A DNA stretch of 64,000 bases, taken from positions 3,162,001 through 3,226,000 of the forward strand of contig NZ_CP034998.1 in assembly GCF_002531755.2 (NCBI RefSeq), in the 5' to 3' direction. A program made the position numbers and the translations under genes. This DNA comes from Rhizobium acidisoli (GTDB taxonomy: Bacteria; Pseudomonadota; Alphaproteobacteria; Rhizobiales; Rhizobiaceae). The notes beneath the pieces are model-generated. The model made no database searches. It saw only the letters and a program-made list of their open reading frames with translations, and was not told the origin of the DNA. The number at the start of each line of letters is the position of its first letter. Within the stretch, counting starts at the first letter, position 1. Of this stretch, positions 19,215 to 27,933 are shown piece by piece.

Positions 19215-20863
19215 GCTTCCACCGCCCTTCCTTTGAGTGCGAAGAGCCCGCGCGGACGCTTCTGGATGAAGAGAATGATGAGGACGAGCACCAGGATCTT
19301 GCCGAGCACGGCGCCGGCGAAGGGCTCGAGGAACTTGTTGACGACGCCGAGCGAAAGGGCGCCGACCAGCGTGCCCCAGAGATTGCCGACACCGCCGAAG
19401 ACGACGACCATGAAGCTGTCGATGATGTAGGATTGGCCGAGATTCGGCGAGACGTTGTCGATCTGGCTGAGCGCCACGCCGGCAATACCGGCAATGCCCG
19501 AACCGAGCGCGAAGGTGAAGGCATCGACCCAGCCGGTGCGGATGCCCATCGAGGACGCCATGCGGCGGTTCTGCGTGACGGCGCGCATCTGCAGGCCGAA
19601 GGCCGACCGCTTGAGCAGCAGGAGCAGCGTCACGAAGACGACCATCGAAAAGACGATGATCCACAGTCGGTTCCAGGTGATCGAGAGCCCGCCGAGATCG
19701 AAGACGCCGGACATCCAGCTTGGATTGCGGACCTCGCGGTTGGTCGGGCCGAAGATGCTGCGCACGGCCTGCTGCAGGATCAGCGACACGCCCCAGGTGG
19801 CGAGCAGCGTTTCCAGCGGGCGGCCGTAGAGATAGCGAATGACGGCGCGCTCGATCACCAGGCCGACGAAACCGGTAAAGACGAAGGCGGCAGGCACGGC
19901 AAAGGCAAGCGAATAGTCCGCCACGCCGGGGAAGGCCGAGGTGATGTATTCCTGCACGACATAGGTCGTATAGGCCCCGATCATCACCATTTCGCCATGC
20001 GCCATGTTGATGACGCCCATAACGCCGAAGGTGATGGCAAGGCCGATCGCGGCAAGCAGCAGCACCGAGCCGAGCGACAAGCCGTACCAGACGTTCTGGG
20101 CGACATCCCAAAGCGCCAAGCTGCGATTGATGGTGCTGATATCGGCCTGGATCGCAGGCTTCAGATCGTCAGGCGCGGTTTCGAGCGTGGTCGTGAGGAT
20201 GGTCAGCGCATCGCGATTGCCGCGAGCCGCGATCGTATCGATCGCAGCCTTCTTGTCTTCGACGCTCGCATCCGTCTTCAGCAGCAGCACTGCACGCGCC
20301 GCTTCCATCGTATTCTTGATCTCGGCGTCCTTTTCGGCCGCAAGCGCCGCGTTCAGCAGGTCGAGGTTGGCGGGATCGGCGTCTTTCAGCAGACCCTGTG
20401 CCGCGGCGAGCCGCGCCGAGCGGTCTGGGCTCATCAGCGTCAGCTGGCTGGTGGCGGCGCTGATCACACCGCGAAGTGCGTTGTTGATCTTGACCTTGGT
20501 CATCATGTCAGGGTCGACATCGGCGGCGGCTTCGCCGGTGATTGGATCGGAATAGGTCGGTTCGTCATCGGTGCCGCCCTGGAGGAGCACCGGGCCGCCG
20601 TCGGAATTGACGTAGAGCAGGCCGTCGCTCAACTGCTGCAGGATCTGGTTGACATGCGGGTCCTTGGAGGCGACCAGCGTCTTGATGGCCGCTTCGCGCT
20701 CCGGGAAGTCGCCGATGCCGAGCGCATCGATGAGCACGTGGATATCGTCCTCGGCCCAAACTTCGCTCGATGCTGCCAGGCCCGGAAATGCGAGGCCGGA
20801 AAGTGTCGGGCCCGAGAATGTCAGGCAGACAGTGATGAGGAAAATCTTTATGGCGCGATACAT
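19211..20863 (-). CDS. urtB: Urea ABC transporter permease UrtB with periplasmic N-terminal domain
   Basis: A 550-residue permease. After a signal-like segment (residues 3-30) comes a helical region of roughly 230 residues outside the membrane (FPEREAAIKTLVASKDPHVN, ASVEDKKAAIDTIAARGN) that looks like HEAT-type repeats; the LivH-like channel follows from about residue 255 with GLSLGSVLLLAAIGLAITFG, GVINMAHGEMVMIGAYTTY and FGGVGNLWGTLVGALSLG. The long N-terminal domain is normal for UrtB but its job is unknown. I took the ATG at 20863 as start; upstream codons lack a signal peptide. Confidence 0.95.
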   Translation of the reverse strand: MYRAIKIFLITVCLTFSGPTLSGLAFPGLAASSEVWAEDDIHVLIDALGIGDFPEREAAIKTLVASKDPHVNQILQQLSDGLLYVNSDGGPVLLQGGTDDEPTYSDPITGEAAADVDPDMMTKVKINNALRGVISAATSQLTLMSPDRSARLAAAQGLLKDADPANLDLLNAALAAEKDAEIKNTMEAARAVLLLKTDASVEDKKAAIDTIAARGNRDALTILTTTLETAPDDLKPAIQADISTINRSLALWDVAQNVWYGLSLGSVLLLAAIGLAITFGVMGVINMAHGEMVMIGAYTTYVVQEYITSAFPGVADYSLAFAVPAAFVFTGFVGLVIERAVIRYLYGRPLETLLATWGVSLILQQAVRSIFGPTNREVRNPSWMSGVFDLGGLSITWNRLWIIVFSMVVFVTLLLLLKRSAFGLQMRAVTQNRRMASSMGIRTGWVDAFTFALGSGIAGIAGVALSQIDNVSPNLGQSYIIDSFMVVVFGGVGNLWGTLVGALSLGVVNKFLEPFAGAVLGKILVLVLIILFIQKRPRGLFALKGRAVEA

Positions 20864-20979
20864 CGGCTTTCTCGCCCTTGAGTGTGTTGGCCTCGCGGCG
20901 CAATCGCTGGGACGGAGCTTCCGCCCGGGTGTCAAACCCGGACGGAAGTCTTCAGGCAATCATCTGATCGGGGTCGTAC

Positions 20980-22272
20980 TCAGGAGCCCTTGCCGCCGCA
21001 CTTGCCGGTGGCAACGTTGAAGTTGCCGCAGGACATCGGCTTGCGCCAATCGGAGATCAGGTCCTTGGAGTCGGGCAGGTAATCCGACCATTCGTCGCCG
21101 ACGACGGCGGGCGTCTGCTGGACGATTTCGAACTGGCCGTTGGCCTGGATTTCACCGATCAGCACCGGCTTGGTGATGTGGTGGTTCGGCATGACGGTCG
21201 CATAACCGCCGGAGAGGTTCGGAACGCTGACGCCGATGATGGAGTCGAGAACCTTGTCGGTATCGGTCGTGCCGGCAGCCTGGACGGCCTTAACCCATGC
21301 GTTGAAGCCGATATAGGCAGCTTCCATCGGGTCGTTCGTCACGCGCTTGTCGTTCTTGGTATAAGCGTGCCAGTCCTTGATGAACTTCTTGTTGGCCGGG
21401 CTTTCCACAGACTCGAAATAGTTCCAGGCAGCGAGATGGCCGACAAGCGGCTTGGTGTCGAGGCCGGCAAGTTCTTCTTCGCCGACCGAGAAGGCGACGA
21501 CGGGAATGTCGGTTGCCTTGATGCCCTTGTTGCCCAATTCCTTGTAGAACGGAACGTTGGCGTCGCCGTTGATCGTCGAGACGACGGCGGTCTTCTTGCC
21601 GGCCGAACCGAATTCCTTGATCTTGGAAACTTCGGTCTGCCAGTCGGAGAAGCCGAACGGCGTATAGTTGGTCATGATGTCTTCTTTCGGAATACCCTTC
21701 GAAATTAGGTACGCCTCGAGAATCTTGTTTGTGGTGCGCGGATAGACGTAGTCGGTGCCTTCAAGAACGAAGCGCTTGACGCCTTCTTTTTCCATCAGGT
21801 AGTCGACGGCCGGAATGGCCTGCTGGTTCGGAGCAGCACCGGTATAGAAGATGTTGCGCGAGGATTCTTCGCCTTCATACTGCACGGGGTAGAAGAGCAG
21901 CGAATTCAACTCTTCGAACACCGGCAGAACGGACTTGCGCGACGAGGACGTCCAGCAACCGAAGACGGCGGCAACCTTGTCCTTCTGGATCAGCTCGCGG
22001 GCCTTTTCGGCAAACAGCGGCCAGTCGGAAGCCGGATCGACGACGACGGCCTCGAGCTTCTTGCCGAGAAGGCCGCCCTTTTTGTTCTGCTCGTCGATGA
22101 GCATCAACATGGCGTCTTTCAGCGTGGTTTCGGAAATCGCCATCGTGCCGGAAAGCGAATGCAATACGCCGACCTTGATCGTGTCGTCGGCGGCGAGCGC
22201 GCCCTGGAAGGCGGCCGATGCCGCCATGACGGCACCGAGCGCAGCGCCGGTGATCGTGGATCTGAGATTCAT
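20980..22272 (-). CDS. urtA: Urea ABC transporter substrate-binding protein UrtA
   Basis: A 430-residue periplasmic urea-binding protein, LivJ/AmiC-like. Signal peptide MNLRSTITGAALGAVMAASA ending at LA-AD, then IKVGVLHSLSGTMAISETTL, VVVDPASDWPLFAEKARELI, AAVFGCWTSSSRKSVLPVFE and LLFYPVQYEGEESSRNIFYT, all diagnostic of UrtA. The ATG at 22272 has GAGGGG about nine bases upstream. It is the first gene of the urt-ure block; gene order urtABCD-(x)-urtE then ure shows import and hydrolysis of urea are co-organised. No convincing sigma-54 promoter was seen in the 189 bases upstream, although nitrogen control is expected. Confidence 0.97.
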   Translation of the reverse strand: MNLRSTITGAALGAVMAASAAFQGALAADDTIKVGVLHSLSGTMAISETTLKDAMLMLIDEQNKKGGLLGKKLEAVVVDPASDWPLFAEKARELIQKDKVAAVFGCWTSSSRKSVLPVFEELNSLLFYPVQYEGEESSRNIFYTGAAPNQQAIPAVDYLMEKEGVKRFVLEGTDYVYPRTTNKILEAYLISKGIPKEDIMTNYTPFGFSDWQTEVSKIKEFGSAGKKTAVVSTINGDANVPFYKELGNKGIKATDIPVVAFSVGEEELAGLDTKPLVGHLAAWNYFESVESPANKKFIKDWHAYTKNDKRVTNDPMEAAYIGFNAWVKAVQAAGTTDTDKVLDSIIGVSVPNLSGGYATVMPNHHITKPVLIGEIQANGQFEIVQQTPAVVGDEWSDYLPDSKDLISDWRKPMSCGNFNVATGKCGGKGS

Positions 22273-22416
22273 TTGGTTGAGCCCCTCTTCTTGTTCCGCA
22301 ACAGGCCGGAAACGGAATTTAACTGTTGCCGAGGGGACTATCGGGTGCTGCATCGCAAAATCACATACGCAAAATGACGTAGGTGCAGGGGGCAAACGAA
22401 CAGGCCGGACAGCGAA

Positions 22417-22442
22417 GGGCATCCCCGCAATTGGGAATGCCC
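22417..22442 (-). terminator. Possible weak terminator after the PAP2 gene
   Basis: A ten-pair hairpin (one G-U on the minus-strand RNA) between GGGCATTCCC and GGGGATGCCC with a six-base loop, 20 bases after the phosphatase stop and upstream of urtA. The following bases are TTCGCTG, not a real T-run, so it may instead shape the urtA leader. Confidence 0.4.
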
Positions 22443-22461
22443 TCTTGGTTCGGAAAGAAAA

Positions 22462-24366
22462 CTATCCTTCGATCGTCAGGGTGACGGAGGTCGGGCCGTA
22501 AGAGAGGCTCCCCTTGTGGCCGGAGATGGTGAGCTTGCCGAAGGTGCCGGAAAGGGTGCCTGCCTTCAGGATCTCGATCTTCGTTCCGGCCGCCGGGACA
22601 AAACCATCGGCAAGCGTCACGTCGAGATCGCCGGCCAGCGCTGCTTTGCCCTCGACAACAAGCGTGCCGACGCCGTTCGCACCGAGCGCCAGTTTCGCCG
22701 TCGCATTGGCGGATTGCTGATAGTCGCCGCCGACCGTCAGCGGCTTGTCGGCCGCCACAACGAGCGAACCGCCATCGACCGTCAGTCCCCCGCTGCCGAA
22801 AGCCGAGGACGATCCGGCCACCAGCGTGCCCTCTTCGAGCACGGTGCCGCCGGCATAGCTGTTGGCGCCCGATAGTCCGAGGATGCCGCTGCCGCGCTTC
22901 ACCAGCTTGCCCTTGCCGCCGATGTCGTTGCGCCAGCTGTCGATCGCATCGAAGCCGCCCTTTGCCGCATCCATCGTCACCGTCACATCCTGGTCGAAGG
23001 CGCCGTATCCGTCGGCGGCGGCAAACAGGTTGAGGCGGCCATAACCTTCCGCGTCGTCGAGGAGCGGATAGCCGGACGCGATCTCGGTCGTCTTCAGCAC
23101 CTCACGGCGCTGCTCGCCGTCGAGATAGGGCAGACGCGTTTCGAGAAGCGCTTCGGCGCCCTGCGGCACGCGGGCCGGCTGATCGGTCGGATGGATCGTC
23201 GGCAGGCCGTAGCTCAGGCGCTGCAGCACGTAGGCGCGATTGGCGTCATGATTGGCAAAACGGTCCGCGGCGATCGGCGCCGCATGCGCGGCGACTTCGA
23301 GCGCGCCCGTATCGGCAACGCCGGATTTGGCGATCAGCCAGGACTGTGCCTGGGCGTAAGCATCGCTCTTCAGCCCGGCATTGTCGGCCTTGTTCAGATT
23401 GTAGACGACCGTCGCGGTACCGAGCATGCGGCCGCCCATCACGTCGAGCGGGGAATGCATGCCGGCAAGGATGCGGTCCTCACCCAGCTCGCTGGCGCGC
23501 GTGATCATTTCCTGGAAGCGCTGCGGCACGAGATAGGCCATGGCGAGCGCATCCCGCCAGGCTTCCGCCGTATGTCCGCTCGGGAAGCCGCCGTCCTCGA
23601 CCGGCTTGCCGCTCTTGGCGGACTCGAGCGTCGGGACGACCGAGACGTCCTGGCTCCAGCGGTAGGGACGGCCATATTTGAAATAGCGCTTGGCGGGCTC
23701 CGTCGAGCCATCACCGCTGGCGGCGTTGATGAAGTCGATTGCAAGGCCCATGTCCGGATTGGCATCGGTCTTGTTTTCGGTGTCGGGCTTGCTGCCGGCG
23801 CCGCGATTGTTGCCCTTGTCGTCATATTTGACCGTCGTCGCATCGGCGGCCACCTCGGTGATCGTGGTGGTCTGCTTGGAGCCGGCCTTCCACGCATCGG
23901 TCAGAGGACCGAGGCCGTCGACGATGCTGGTATTCTTGCCGCGCCGGTCGTCCAGGTAGGCGGCCACGGCCTGCTCGGCCGTCCGCGCCTTGGTCACCTT
24001 GACGGCATAGGCGATGTTCGCATCATGGACGGCCTGGTTGACGATCTGGCCGTCGGTCTTGCTGGCGGGAATGCCATCCCAATCCGTCTTGGCGACCGCC
24101 GGGCAATTGTCTTTGGCCGGCGCTTCGACGCCCGCATCGACGAATGGCGTGCGCGGGGTCCAGACTTCGAGGAAACCGGAGAGAAGATGAACGGCGGCAT
24201 TGGTGTCCACCGTCGAGAAGCAGGCGTCACCGCGCTTGTTGGTGTTTCCCGTCTCGGCATAAGGCGCTTTCGCCGCCGTGGCCTGCTCGGCGACGGCAAG
24301 CGACGGCACGATCGAAACGAGGCAGACGAGGGCGGTGCTCAGGCGGAAAAAGCTTGAAACAGACAT
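22462..24366 (-). CDS. Secreted PAP2/class A-type acid phosphatase with autotransporter-associated repeat
   Basis: A 634-residue exported protein. Signal peptide SFFRLSTALVCLVSIVPSLAVA. Residues about 60-360 are a PAP2/vanadium-haloperoxidase-type phosphatase: a KYGRPYRW segment (K-x6-RP-like), GGFPSGHTAEAWRDA (PSGH motif), and EDRILAGMHSPLDVMGGRML (R-x5-H-x3-D). After a linker comes an autotransporter-associated beta-strand repeat near residue 500 (GSGILGLSGANSYAGGTVLE) and a beta-helix-like tail of Gly-, Ala- and Val-rich strands ending LSYGPTSVTLTIEG. No outer-membrane beta-barrel follows, so it is not a classical autotransporter. The frame stays open far upstream across the divergent gene's leader, but the ATG at 24366 begins the signal peptide. 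Confidence 0.85.
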   Translation of the reverse strand: MSVSSFFRLSTALVCLVSIVPSLAVAEQATAAKAPYAETGNTNKRGDACFSTVDTNAAVHLLSGFLEVWTPRTPFVDAGVEAPAKDNCPAVAKTDWDGIPASKTDGQIVNQAVHDANIAYAVKVTKARTAEQAVAAYLDDRRGKNTSIVDGLGPLTDAWKAGSKQTTTITEVAADATTVKYDDKGNNRGAGSKPDTENKTDANPDMGLAIDFINAASGDGSTEPAKRYFKYGRPYRWSQDVSVVPTLESAKSGKPVEDGGFPSGHTAEAWRDALAMAYLVPQRFQEMITRASELGEDRILAGMHSPLDVMGGRMLGTATVVYNLNKADNAGLKSDAYAQAQSWLIAKSGVADTGALEVAAHAAPIAADRFANHDANRAYVLQRLSYGLPTIHPTDQPARVPQGAEALLETRLPYLDGEQRREVLKTTEIASGYPLLDDAEGYGRLNLFAAADGYGAFDQDVTVTMDAAKGGFDAIDSWRNDIGGKGKLVKRGSGILGLSGANSYAGGTVLEEGTLVAGSSSAFGSGGLTVDGGSLVVAADKPLTVGGDYQQSANATAKLALGANGVGTLVVEGKAALAGDLDVTLADGFVPAAGTKIEILKAGTLSGTFGKLTISGHKGSLSYGPTSVTLTIEG

Positions 24367-24543
24367 AGGTGATACCTGAAATGGTTGAAGGAACGGCGGG
24401 AGAGTTAGAGGCCTAGTGTGACAGACCGGCTTCAAAAATATGGCGGTTCCGTGAATCTGCCAGTGCTCCGCCCTTGCCTTTCTCACCCATCCCGCCAAAA
24501 CTGTTTCGAGACGATAGGCCAACCGGAATGCCGGAAGGAAGAC

Positions 24544-27500
24544 ATGGCAGCGCGCCAACGCATCATTCCGGTAAGACGCGAATATAATCGCTGGGTCGCC
24601 AACCAGACGCTGGAAGATTACGCGCTGCGCTTCACCGCAAAGAGCGCCCGCCATTTCTCCTCCCAGCGCATCGCCCAGACGGCGATCGGCGCGATCTCCT
24701 TCCTGGCGCTGGAAGCGATCGGCGGCGCCATCACCCTTTCCTACGGCACCACCAACGCCTTCTATGCCACTATCGTCGCTTCGATCGCCATGCTGGCGAT
24801 CGGCCTGCCGATCAGTCGCTACGCCATCCGCCACGGCGTCGACATCGATCTTCTGACCCGCGGCGCCGGCTTCGGCTATATCGGCTCGACCATCACCTCG
24901 CTGATCTATGCGAGCTTCACCTTCATGCTGTTTGCGATCGAGGCGTCGATCATGTCCGGGGCGCTGGAACTCACCCTCGGCATCCCCCTCTGGATCGGCT
25001 ACATCCTCAGCGCCGTCATGGTGATCCCGCTGGTGACGCACGGCGTGCGGCTGATCAGCAAGTTCCAGCTGATGACACAGCCCTTCTGGATCGTGCTGAA
25101 CATCCTGCCCTTCATCTTCATCGCTTTCATGGACTGGGAGAAATTCGATCTCTGGCGCGCCTTTGCCGGCATCCGCCATGCCTCAGGGCCGCCCGGCACC
25201 GTCGCCGATTTCAATCTGGTGGAGTTCGGCGCCGCCTCCGCCGTCATCCTGGCGCTGATGTCGCAGATCGGCGAACAGGCCGACTTCCTGCGCTTCCTGC
25301 CGCCGGAGCCGCGGCGCAAGTGGCGCCATCGCCTCGCTGTCTTTCTCGCCGGCCCCGGCTGGGTCGTCATCGGCGCGCCGAAGCTGCTTGCGGGATCGTT
25401 CCTGGTCGTGTTGACCCTGGCCTCGGGCGTGCCGGTCGATCGCGCCGCCGACCCGGCGCAGATGTATCTGACCGCTTTCGGTTACATGGTCCCCTGGCAG
25501 AATGCCGCGCTGTTGCTAATGGCAGCCTTCGTCGTCGTCTCGCAGCTGAAGATCAACGTGATGAATGCCTATGCCGGCTCACTCGCCTGGTCGAACTTTT
25601 TCTCGCGGCTGACCCACAGCCACCCCGGCCGCGTCATCTGGCTGGTCTTCAACGTCGCCATCGCCCTGCTTTTGATGGAACTCGGCATCTACCGGCTGCT
25701 GGAGGAGACGCTCGGCATCTTCTCGATCATCGCCATGGCCTGGCTTTGCACAATCTCCGCCGATCTCTGCATCAACAAGCCGCTTGGCCTTGCGCCGCCC
25801 GGCATCGAGTTCAAACGCGCCCATCTCTACGACATCAACCCGGTCGGGCTCGGCGCCATGACGCTGTCGGCGACGGTATCGCTGATTGCCCATTTCGGCG
25901 CCTTCGGCGCGACGGCCGCCTCGCTCGCTCCCTATATCACCCTCGTCATCGCGCTCATCGCCTCGCCCGCGCTTGCCTGGGCGACGAAAGGCAGGTTCTA
26001 CCTCGCCCGCAAGCCGCGCCACAGCTGGAAGAACCTGACAAGCATCACCTGCTCCGTCTGCGAGCATCCCTTCGAGCCGGAGGACATGGCCTGGTGCCCG
26101 GCCTATGCCGCGCCGATCTGTTCGCTCTGCTGCTCGCTCGACAGCCGCTGCCACGACATGTGCAAGCCGGCCGCCCGTCTCAACGCCCAGGTCGGCACCG
26201 TCGCCAAGGCGCTGCTGCCGGAGACTGTGCTTGGCAAGCTGACGACGCGCCTCGGCCGCTACGGCATAGCCGTCGTGCTGGCCTTGACCGCCATCGGCGC
26301 GATCCTGGCGATGATCGCCCATCAGGTCGCCGCCGGCTCGCCTGAGACGGCCGAGGTCGTCAACCGCACCATCCTCATCGTCTTCTTCGTCTTCTCGGTG
26401 ATTTCAGGTGTCGTCTGCTGGTTCTATGTGCTCGCCCATGACAGCCGCGTCGTCGCCGAGGAGGAATCCTCGCGCCAGAACACGCTGCTGCTCAAAGAGA
26501 TCGCCGCCCACAAGAAGACCGATACCGCCTTGCAGAGCGCCAAGGAAACGGCCGAGGCTGCCAACCGCGCCAAGAGCCGCTATGTCGTGGGCTTGAGCCA
26601 CGAACTGCGCACGCCGCTGAACGCTGTGCTCGGCTATGCCCAGATCCTCGAGCGCGACGAAACCATCCCGGCGCCGCGCCAATCCTCGATCAAGGTTATC
26701 CGTCGCAGTGCCGAGCACCTCTCCGGCCTGATCGACGGCCTGCTCGATATCTCCAAGATCGAGGCCGGCCGCCTGCAGGTCTATTCCAATGAGATCAACA
26801 TCCAGGATTTCCTCGATCAGATCGTCGACATGTTCCGCCCGCAGGCGCAGGCAAAAGGGCTTGCCTTCACCCACGAGCGCGCGCCGGCCTTGCCGCAATT
26901 TGTCCGCACCGATGAAAAACGGCTGCGCCAGATCCTCGTCAACCTGCTCTCCAATGCCATCAAATTCACCGACGAGGGCAGCGTCACCTTCGATGTCGCC
27001 TATCGCAGCCAGGTTGCGACCTTCACCGTCACCGATACCGGCCGCGGCATCACGGAAAAGGATCTGACGCGCATCTACGAACCCTTCCAGCGCGGCGAGG
27101 CCGAAAGCGTGCGGCCGATGCCGGGCCTCGGCCTCGGCCTCACCATCACCCGGCTTCTGACCAACACGCTCGGCGGCGAGATTGCGGTTTCAAGCGTCAA
27201 GGACGAGGGCTCGACGTTCCGCGTCCGCCTCATGCTATCGGCGGTCATGCGCGCCGTGGCCGCGGCGCCACAAGAAAAGCGCATCGCCGGATATGACGGC
27301 CCGCGCCGCACGGTGGTTGTCGTCGACGATAACGAAGATCATCGCGAGATGATGCGCGAAATCCTGGCGCCTCTCGATTTCATCGTTCTGACGGCGGCAG
27401 GCGGCGCCGAATGCCTGACGCTGATCGAGGGCATCATGCCTGATCTTTTCCTCGTCGATATCCTGATGCCCGGCATGAACGGCTGGCAGCTCGTCTCGCG

Positions 27501-27933
27501 TCTGCGCGAGGCCGGCCAGACGGCGCCGATGCTGATGCTTTCGGCCAATATCGGCGACGCGGCCGTTCTCAGCGACAGCGACGACAGCCACAATGATGCG
27601 ATCGGCAAGCCGGTCGACATCCGCCAGCTGCGCGACAAGCTGGCTTTGCATCTTGGCCTGACATGGCTCTACGCCGACGCTGCTGCAGCAGCCCTTCCTG
27701 TGAAGACCGAAGCGCCGATGCTGAGCCCGGGTGCCGCCCATGTGCAGGAATTGCTGCGGCTCGGCGAAATCGGCTATATCAGAGGCATCGAGGCCAAGCT
27801 TTCGGACCTTGCCAAGGTGGAAGCAAATCAGCCATTCACCGACAAACTCTACGCCTATGTCGCCGTCTTCGATCTCGCCGGCTTCATGACCTTCCTGCAC
27901 GACTTCGACGAAAAGGTGGAATCCATTGGCTGA
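24544..27933 (+). CDS. NCS1 permease-histidine kinase-receiver fusion sensor
   Basis: A 1129-residue hybrid sensor. Residues 1-480 form a 12-helix NCS1-type permease (VANQTLEDYALRFTAKSAR, LALEAIGGAITLSYG, MSQIGEQADFLRFLPP, VVSQLKINVMNAYAGSLAWS). Residues 503-540 carry eight cysteines in the pattern CxxC-x11-C-x7-CxxCC-x5-C-x3-C. Two more membrane helices follow (about 577-600, 612-635), then a coiled coil, a HisKA domain (SHELRTPLNAVLGY, phospho-His 686), an HATPase domain (NLLSNAIKF, DTGRGI, GLGLGLTI) and a receiver (VVVDDNEDHREMM, Asp 972, Lys in GKPVD) plus a helical C-terminal tail. ATG at 24544 has AAGGAAG upstream. The stop overlaps the next response regulator by eight bases. Ligand unknown: family members carry cytosine, uracil, allantoin, hydantoin or thiamine. 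Confidence 0.9.
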   Translation: MAARQRIIPVRREYNRWVANQTLEDYALRFTAKSARHFSSQRIAQTAIGAISFLALEAIGGAITLSYGTTNAFYATIVASIAMLAIGLPISRYAIRHGVDIDLLTRGAGFGYIGSTITSLIYASFTFMLFAIEASIMSGALELTLGIPLWIGYILSAVMVIPLVTHGVRLISKFQLMTQPFWIVLNILPFIFIAFMDWEKFDLWRAFAGIRHASGPPGTVADFNLVEFGAASAVILALMSQIGEQADFLRFLPPEPRRKWRHRLAVFLAGPGWVVIGAPKLLAGSFLVVLTLASGVPVDRAADPAQMYLTAFGYMVPWQNAALLLMAAFVVVSQLKINVMNAYAGSLAWSNFFSRLTHSHPGRVIWLVFNVAIALLLMELGIYRLLEETLGIFSIIAMAWLCTISADLCINKPLGLAPPGIEFKRAHLYDINPVGLGAMTLSATVSLIAHFGAFGATAASLAPYITLVIALIASPALAWATKGRFYLARKPRHSWKNLTSITCSVCEHPFEPEDMAWCPAYAAPICSLCCSLDSRCHDMCKPAARLNAQVGTVAKALLPETVLGKLTTRLGRYGIAVVLALTAIGAILAMIAHQVAAGSPETAEVVNRTILIVFFVFSVISGVVCWFYVLAHDSRVVAEEESSRQNTLLLKEIAAHKKTDTALQSAKETAEAANRAKSRYVVGLSHELRTPLNAVLGYAQILERDETIPAPRQSSIKVIRRSAEHLSGLIDGLLDISKIEAGRLQVYSNEINIQDFLDQIVDMFRPQAQAKGLAFTHERAPALPQFVRTDEKRLRQILVNLLSNAIKFTDEGSVTFDVAYRSQVATFTVTDTGRGITEKDLTRIYEPFQRGEAESVRPMPGLGLGLTITRLLTNTLGGEIAVSSVKDEGSTFRVRLMLSAVMRAVAAAPQEKRIAGYDGPRRTVVVVDDNEDHREMMREILAPLDFIVLTAAGGAECLTLIEGIMPDLFLVDILMPGMNGWQLVSRLREAGQTAPMLMLSANIGDAAVLSDSDDSHNDAIGKPVDIRQLRDKLALHLGLTWLYADAAAAALPVKTEAPMLSPGAAHVQELLRLGEIGYIRGIEAKLSDLAKVEANQPFTDKLYAYVAVFDLAGFMTFLHDFDEKVESIG

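Noticed and set aside
22273-22461. A sigma-54 promoter or NtrC site in front of urtA
   Set aside because: I looked for TGGCAC-N5-TTGC on the minus strand and found no acceptable match; nitrogen control remains likely but is not shown.
24418-24543. An upstream start for the NCS1-kinase
   Set aside because: The added 42 residues lack membrane or family similarity, and ATG 24544 has a strong AAGGAAG site.
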